The notes beneath the pieces were generated by a model that saw only the letters and a program-made list of their open reading frames with translations, did not search any database and had not been told where the DNA came from. The position numbers and the translations under genes were made by a program. From NCBI RefSeq assembly GCF_013368755.1, contig NC_049566.1:1798001-1862000 (forward strand): a stretch of DNA of 64,000 nt. The letters are read 5' to 3'. Of the stretch, positions 59,890 through 64,000 are shown in pieces. Source of the DNA: Talaromyces rugulosus. Its lineage: Eukaryota; Ascomycota; Eurotiomycetes; Eurotiales; Trichocomaceae. Numbering within the stretch: position 1 is the first letter of the stretch; each line of letters starts with the position of its first letter.

Positions 59890-60931
59890 TGCTTCACTCG
59901 TACGATCGTAGTATTGATAGACGATAGGGATATGGCGTCAGAAGAACATCGCCGGTGTGAGTCAAGGAACAGCTCACAGAGTGAAGCTGTCGACACGGAG
60001 ATGCCGGAAGCCAGAAGCCCTGGCGCAGAGGGAAAGAGCAAGTCACGAGCCACCACCACCGCTCCTTCTCTCTCGAATCTTTCTTGCAGTTCCATCTTCA
60101 ACCTTGGAAACCCAACTGTGTTTGCATTACTATTCTACACCATTACAAACGACAATAACGAAAACAACAACGACGACGACAAGAATGACAACAACATTAA
60201 CGGGAACGACGACGATAACACCGACGAAAAGAGCGACAATCACTATAACCGCGACCGCAACGAGAACGATATATTGACCGCCCTACTTCTCCAAGGGATA
60301 GCTTCAGCGATTACCAATTCAACCCCCAATGAGGAACTGTCGTTTGCTTCTTCTGTGTGTGGACATTATTATTCGACCAGCTGCGATGGATTAGTCGATG
60401 TGCATTGTGATCATTAGTCGAACGATAGTTAGATTTTGGTGCCCACAAATCAAGGCAGCCAGATAACAACGACGTATCAGAAAGGATCTGAGGAGACGAA
60501 TACGGTTAGAAACGCCAAATTAAACGCTGAGGCAGGCATTCCGTCGACCCTTCACAGTGTCATAAACTGGTGCCTGGAAAAATCCAGGAACAGCGATAGT
60601 CCACAGACTGCGCAAGGACCGGAAGCGGCCACGACCCTCGGCCCGGCCATGAACAAACTGCGAACCGGTGAAGCAAGCGATCAACGTACCGTCAACTCCC
60701 CACAGTCAAGGCTGCTAGTGATAGTGATAGCCTAATACTACGTCCCCAGCCAGAAGGAGATATACGCCGTAAGCCTGGGCACGACTCGGCTTTAAAAACG
60801 CGATCTGGAGCACAAGACCACAAACGCCGAAAAATTATCCGGGAAAAGAAGGCCAGCGTCCCGCGATGCTGCGCTCGCCCTGTCTCACTCTTTTATAATC
60901 CATCTCGTTTTTTTTCTCTTCGTTCTCGCCA
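59890..60931. other. divergent promoter region with low-complexity block
   Basis: Between the divergent glyoxal oxidase and pantothenate kinase genes. A block rich in AAC/GAC trinucleotides (about 60145-60280) makes Asn/Asp-rich and Thr-rich open frames (59914-60417, 59957-60277) that I judge compositional. Another frame (60436-60735) is without a domain. The last 150 bp should hold the kinase leader. Confidence 0.5.
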
Positions 60932-62458
60932 ATGTCACCATCAGACAATGCCTCGGCCGAGGTTGACCCCTCCCGCCCGAGCCTGGAGGACGCTATCACC
61001 AACCCCGGCACCGTCAAGATAAATGTGCAGGGCGCTTACATTGTCGACGACCAGCCCCCAACACCGGACAGTATACCGGATGGCGATGGCGTCCATTACG
61101 AGCGCAAGGATATTAGGCTACCTCATCATACAAGCGTGGTGAGCCATGTGGCAGTTGATGTGAGTGTCTCAGAGACAAATCGCCCCCCGCAGTAGTTCCC
61201 CGCAGGAGCATCATGCACTGACAACGGCTTGCCGCCACACATGTACAGATCGGAGGCTCATTGGCGAAGCTGGTATATTTTACAAAAGAATTACAATCGC
61301 CACAAGAAGGCGGGCGCCTCAATTTCATGAGCTTTGAGACGGAGCGGATCGACCGGTGCATCGACTTTATCCAGCAACTCAAGCAGGACCACGAGAGACT
61401 CAATGGCTCTGCGCCCGACGAGCTATGTGTTATCGCAACGGGTGGAGGGGCCTATAAATATTACGACAGGCTGAAGCAGACGTTGAATGTGGACATAATG
61501 CGGGAGGAGGAGATGGACTGCCTCATCACTGGTACGCCCTTACCTTTTCCCTTTCTCTCCCACCTCTCTTTCTTTTGCATAGTTTAACTGTGTTATCGAC
61601 TAGGCCTGGACTTTTTCATAAACGAGATCCCCAACGAAGTATTCAGCTACAGCGAGACCGAGCACATGCAATTCACGGAACCGCGTGCTGGAGCATACCC
61701 TTACCTTCTTGTTAATATCGGATCCGGAGTGTCGATGATAAAAGTATCTGGCCCGAATCAATTCCTGCGAGTCGGTGGAACACATCTTGGGGGAGGCACA
61801 TTTTGGGGCATCCTGTCCCTTCTGACCGGGGCTACCACGTTCGACGACATGCTGGCAATGGCGGATCGCGGCGACAACAGCGGCGTCGACATGCTGGTCG
61901 GCGACATCTACGGCATGGACTATACCAAAATCGGACTGAAAAGTACTGCGATTGCTAGTTCGTTCGGCAAGGTTTTCAAGATGAAGCGTGCTGCTGAACG
62001 CCAGGCGGAAGATGCACCAGGCGAAGACACCGAGAACGCGTCTGGCGCGCAATTCAGCCCCGAAGACATGAGTCGCAGTCTTCTTTTTGCTATAAGGTTG
62101 GCCTCTTTCATAACTGACCAAAAGTCATAATGAGCTAACTTCCTCTAGCAATAACATCGGCCAGATCGCCTATCTCCAGTCTGAGAAGCACGGGTTGAAG
62201 CACATATATTTCGGAGGCTCATTTATCCGCGGCCATCGCCAGACCATGAATACTCTCTCCTATGCCATCAAGTTCTGGTCCAAGGGCGAGAAAGAGGCAT
62301 ACTTTCTGCGACACGAGGGGTATCTCGGTGCAGTCGGTGCCTTTCTCAAACGACAGCCTCAGAACTGGGGTCGACGAAATAGCTTGGAAGATTCTTCACT
62401 TTCCAAGCAAGCCCGGGAAGATTTGCGACAGGAAATTCAAAATCAGCAGCAAAAATAG
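60932..62458 (+). CDS. cab1: pantothenate kinase (type II, eukaryotic)
   Basis: Four exons (60932-61159, 61249-61531, 61604-62096, 62149-62458), 437 aa. It phosphorylates pantothenate, the committed step of coenzyme A synthesis (yeast Cab1, human PANK). Family signatures in order: [15 protein letters not shown] across the first junction (ATP-binding), [30 protein letters not shown] across the second, [46 protein letters not shown], and [20 protein letters not shown] near the end. A Glu/Ala/Asp-rich loop (around residue 320) is an ordinary fungal insert. No targeting signal is present; it should be cytosolic and feedback-inhibited by CoA as the family is. Cab2 of the same pathway lies 33 kb to the left. 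Confidence 0.96.
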
Positions 62459-63086
62459 TACAGCAGCCTGGTTTATTATGATACAAAACCTTGTCGATTC
62501 ATCCTATTTGGCCATTCTCTTTCTCTCTCTTCCTTCTTTCAATTATTGTGAATATTGAGAGATAAGTTTGAAGAAAAAAGAAACCTAGGCCATGGAAAAA
62601 GGAAAAGAACAAATATTCTTATAAAGATACCCAATTTGTCCGACATGTTGATTATTCTAAGACGTGTCGGCTTCTTGAAGGACAATTTTGGTCATGGGAA
62701 TTTTTCGATGTGTATTATTTTTAACATGACTTGCGCCGGTTACCTACTTACTGCCTGCATTGATATGTAGCAGGGTCAACTGGTGATTACGATAATAGAT
62801 TTGCATTGAAATGATAGATGTTTACTTTTACTTTTATTATCTCTGATGGCTTCAAATTTGAACAATTGAGTAATGATACAAGGTTTAACATAAAAAACTA
62901 GTTTACATTAATTGATATCAAACAATACACGCCCGTTGTCTAAACGCGTTAGTATATAAATGATCGCAGAAATGAAAACAACCGACAAGCCAAGTTGTAC
63001 AGTGGCGATGCAAGTAGAATTCCGACAAAATTGGATGAGACCCAAATACGCCAATATATCCCCACCAAAAAAAAAGGGAGGTCATA
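62459..63086. other. intergenic, convergent gene ends
   Basis: AT-rich 628 bp between the stop of pantothenate kinase and the stop of the next minus-strand gene. Frames at 62555-62770 have no domain. An A-run precedes 63077. Nothing else seen. Confidence 0.5.
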
Positions 63087-64000
63087 TCAAGCAGTTTGCG
63101 TGATCGTCACCTTGATAGGTCCTCCTCGCTCGCGAAGCTCTTCTAGAAAGTAGCCAAGCTCCTTGGCATTGTAGATGCATCGGCACTCCATCTCGCCGTC
63201 AACGACACACTCCAAAACCGGCGTGCCGATTAATCGATCGTAGCGACGAAAGAAATCTTTCGTCTGGTTGAATAGATACTCTGGGGTATCTTCATCGTCT
63301 TCGACGCGCAGATCGCGCACCATTTTTGTTCGGGGTACGATGAGTTTGAATCGTATGCCGCTTCGGCTATTGCGATTTTCGGCAGTGGGAGTTGTTACCG
63401 AGTCTGTGGCGGTTACTGGAGTGAGAGTGCCGATGTGGGACTGTCTCGGGGGTCGTGTCGAGGTTTGAGTATTGCTGTTGTTGGATTGGCGAGGGGTGTG
63501 TCTTGTTGGGTTGTTGTTATTTGGCTGTGGGTTTGAGGCTGTAGCTTCGTTCACCAAACTCCGTATGCCTGATTGGGTTGAAGAGGGCATTTTCGAGGCC
63601 TTACGAGATATAGATCCAGCGAGCGGCTCGTCCGAATTAGATTCAGAATCAGATTGCGAATCAAGTCCAGATACGCTGCTACCGGAGTCTTCATCTGCCG
63701 TAGCGGTAACAGATGGCCTTGATTGCTTTGATTGCCTTGAGGCACTCTGGATCGACTGTCTTAGTTGCTTTGATGGCCCAGAAGAAGCAGGAATGTCTTC
63801 GCCACTACTTGTTGATTGCTCAGCGTCAGACTCTATCCGACGGCGCTTTGCGTTGGAAGAACTTTCTGGCGTTTGTGCGGTTATGCTTTGCAGGCTTCGC
63901 TTGGTAACAGTCTCCCACATCTCCTGGTCCGGGGCTTCTCCAAAGGAGCCATCGAGCAGCTTGCCCTGCCGCACAGCGATCGGCTCGTCTTGAAAGTCGT
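63087..64000 (-). CDS. protein of unknown function, cut by the window edge
   Basis: The frame is open from 64000 down to the stop at 63087, so only the C-terminal part is here (about 304 codons); the start lies to the right. Two parts are visible. The first about 200 residues are Ser/Gln/Asn-rich and disordered, with nuclear-localisation-like KRRRIE and an acidic SDSESNSDE run. The last 90 residues look folded and are the likely conserved domain: SGIRFKLIVPRTKMVRDLRV, EDTPEYLFNQTKDFFRRYD, LIGTPVLECVVDGEMECRCI, then ELGYFLEELRERGGPI and a final VTITQTA. I do not recognise it. The basic motif and disorder suggest a nuclear protein, but that is inference. Confidence 0.72.
   Translation of the reverse strand, partial: DFQDEPIAVRQGKLLDGSFGEAPDQEMWETVTKRSLQSITAQTPESSSNAKRRRIESDAEQSTSSGEDIPASSGPSKQLRQSIQSASRQSKQSRPSVTATADEDSGSSVSGLDSQSDSESNSDEPLAGSISRKASKMPSSTQSGIRSLVNEATASNPQPNNNNPTRHTPRQSNNSNTQTSTRPPRQSHIGTLTPVTATDSVTTPTAENRNSRSGIRFKLIVPRTKMVRDLRVEDDEDTPEYLFNQTKDFFRRYDRLIGTPVLECVVDGEMECRCIYNAKELGYFLEELRERGGPIKVTITQTA

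Noticed and set aside
59914..60417. Asn/Asp-rich plus-strand frame of 167 codons
   Set aside because: Its openness is due to AAC/GAC trinucleotide repeats; an overlapping Thr-rich frame is equally open.

Overview
This window is nuclear DNA of a filamentous ascomycete. Genes are split by short introns (about 40-130 bp, GT...AG, often with a CTAAC-like branch site). The content is typical of Pezizomycotina: Aim11, Atg29, fungal-type MoaE and SCO1, GT31 and CE4 enzymes, glyoxal oxidase and an AmyR-style zinc-cluster regulator. A Eurotiales-type genome (Aspergillus/Penicillium/Talaromyces) fits best, but the species is inferred from gene flavour only. Gene models below were spliced by hand and checked for reading phase at every junction.

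Layout. 1-4.7 kb: housekeeping (Aim11-like mitochondrial protein; a seven-exon RBM5/RBM10-like splicing factor). 4.7-21 kb: an accessory, gene-poor, decaying region. It holds a dienelactone hydrolase, a 4,5-dihydroxyphthalate decarboxylase-like gene, a dead Zn2Cys6 regulator with two C-to-T type stops, an intact membrane protein of unknown role, an Mpv17/PMP22 protein, a DUF1479 gene, a hexose transporter relic with an internal deletion, and a small secreted six-cysteine knottin-like peptide gene with a broken upstream paralogue. 21-23 kb: an intact GH13 alpha-glucosidase. 24.7-34 kb: GT31 glycosyltransferase, phosphopantothenate-cysteine ligase (Cab2), Atg29 (with a 10-nt microexon), a coiled-coil protein, CENP-O/Mcm21. 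34-36 kb: AT-rich DNA with a pseudogene of a large fungal nuclease-like family. 36-45 kb: acetyl-CoA transporter AT-1, a TauD-like dioxygenase, Yae1, a disordered protein. 45-49 kb: 4 kb without a recognisable gene. 49-64 kb: a large disordered coiled-coil protein with no clear start codon, SCO1, MoaE, a CE4 polysaccharide deacetylase, a DEAD-box helicase, a glyoxal oxidase, pantothenate kinase (Cab1), and an unknown gene running off the right edge.

How the genes connect. Two CoA-pathway steps (Cab1, pantothenate kinase; Cab2, phosphopantothenate-cysteine ligase) and an acetyl-CoA transporter lie within 36 kb. SCO1 and MoaE share a convergent 59-bp junction, and AT-1 and the TauD-like gene a 65-bp one. 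The left accessory region looks like a former catabolic locus (aromatic acid and sugar) whose regulator and transporter have died while several enzymes remain intact. The stops seen are C-to-T / G-to-A type, as repeat-induced point mutation (RIP) or plain decay would leave.
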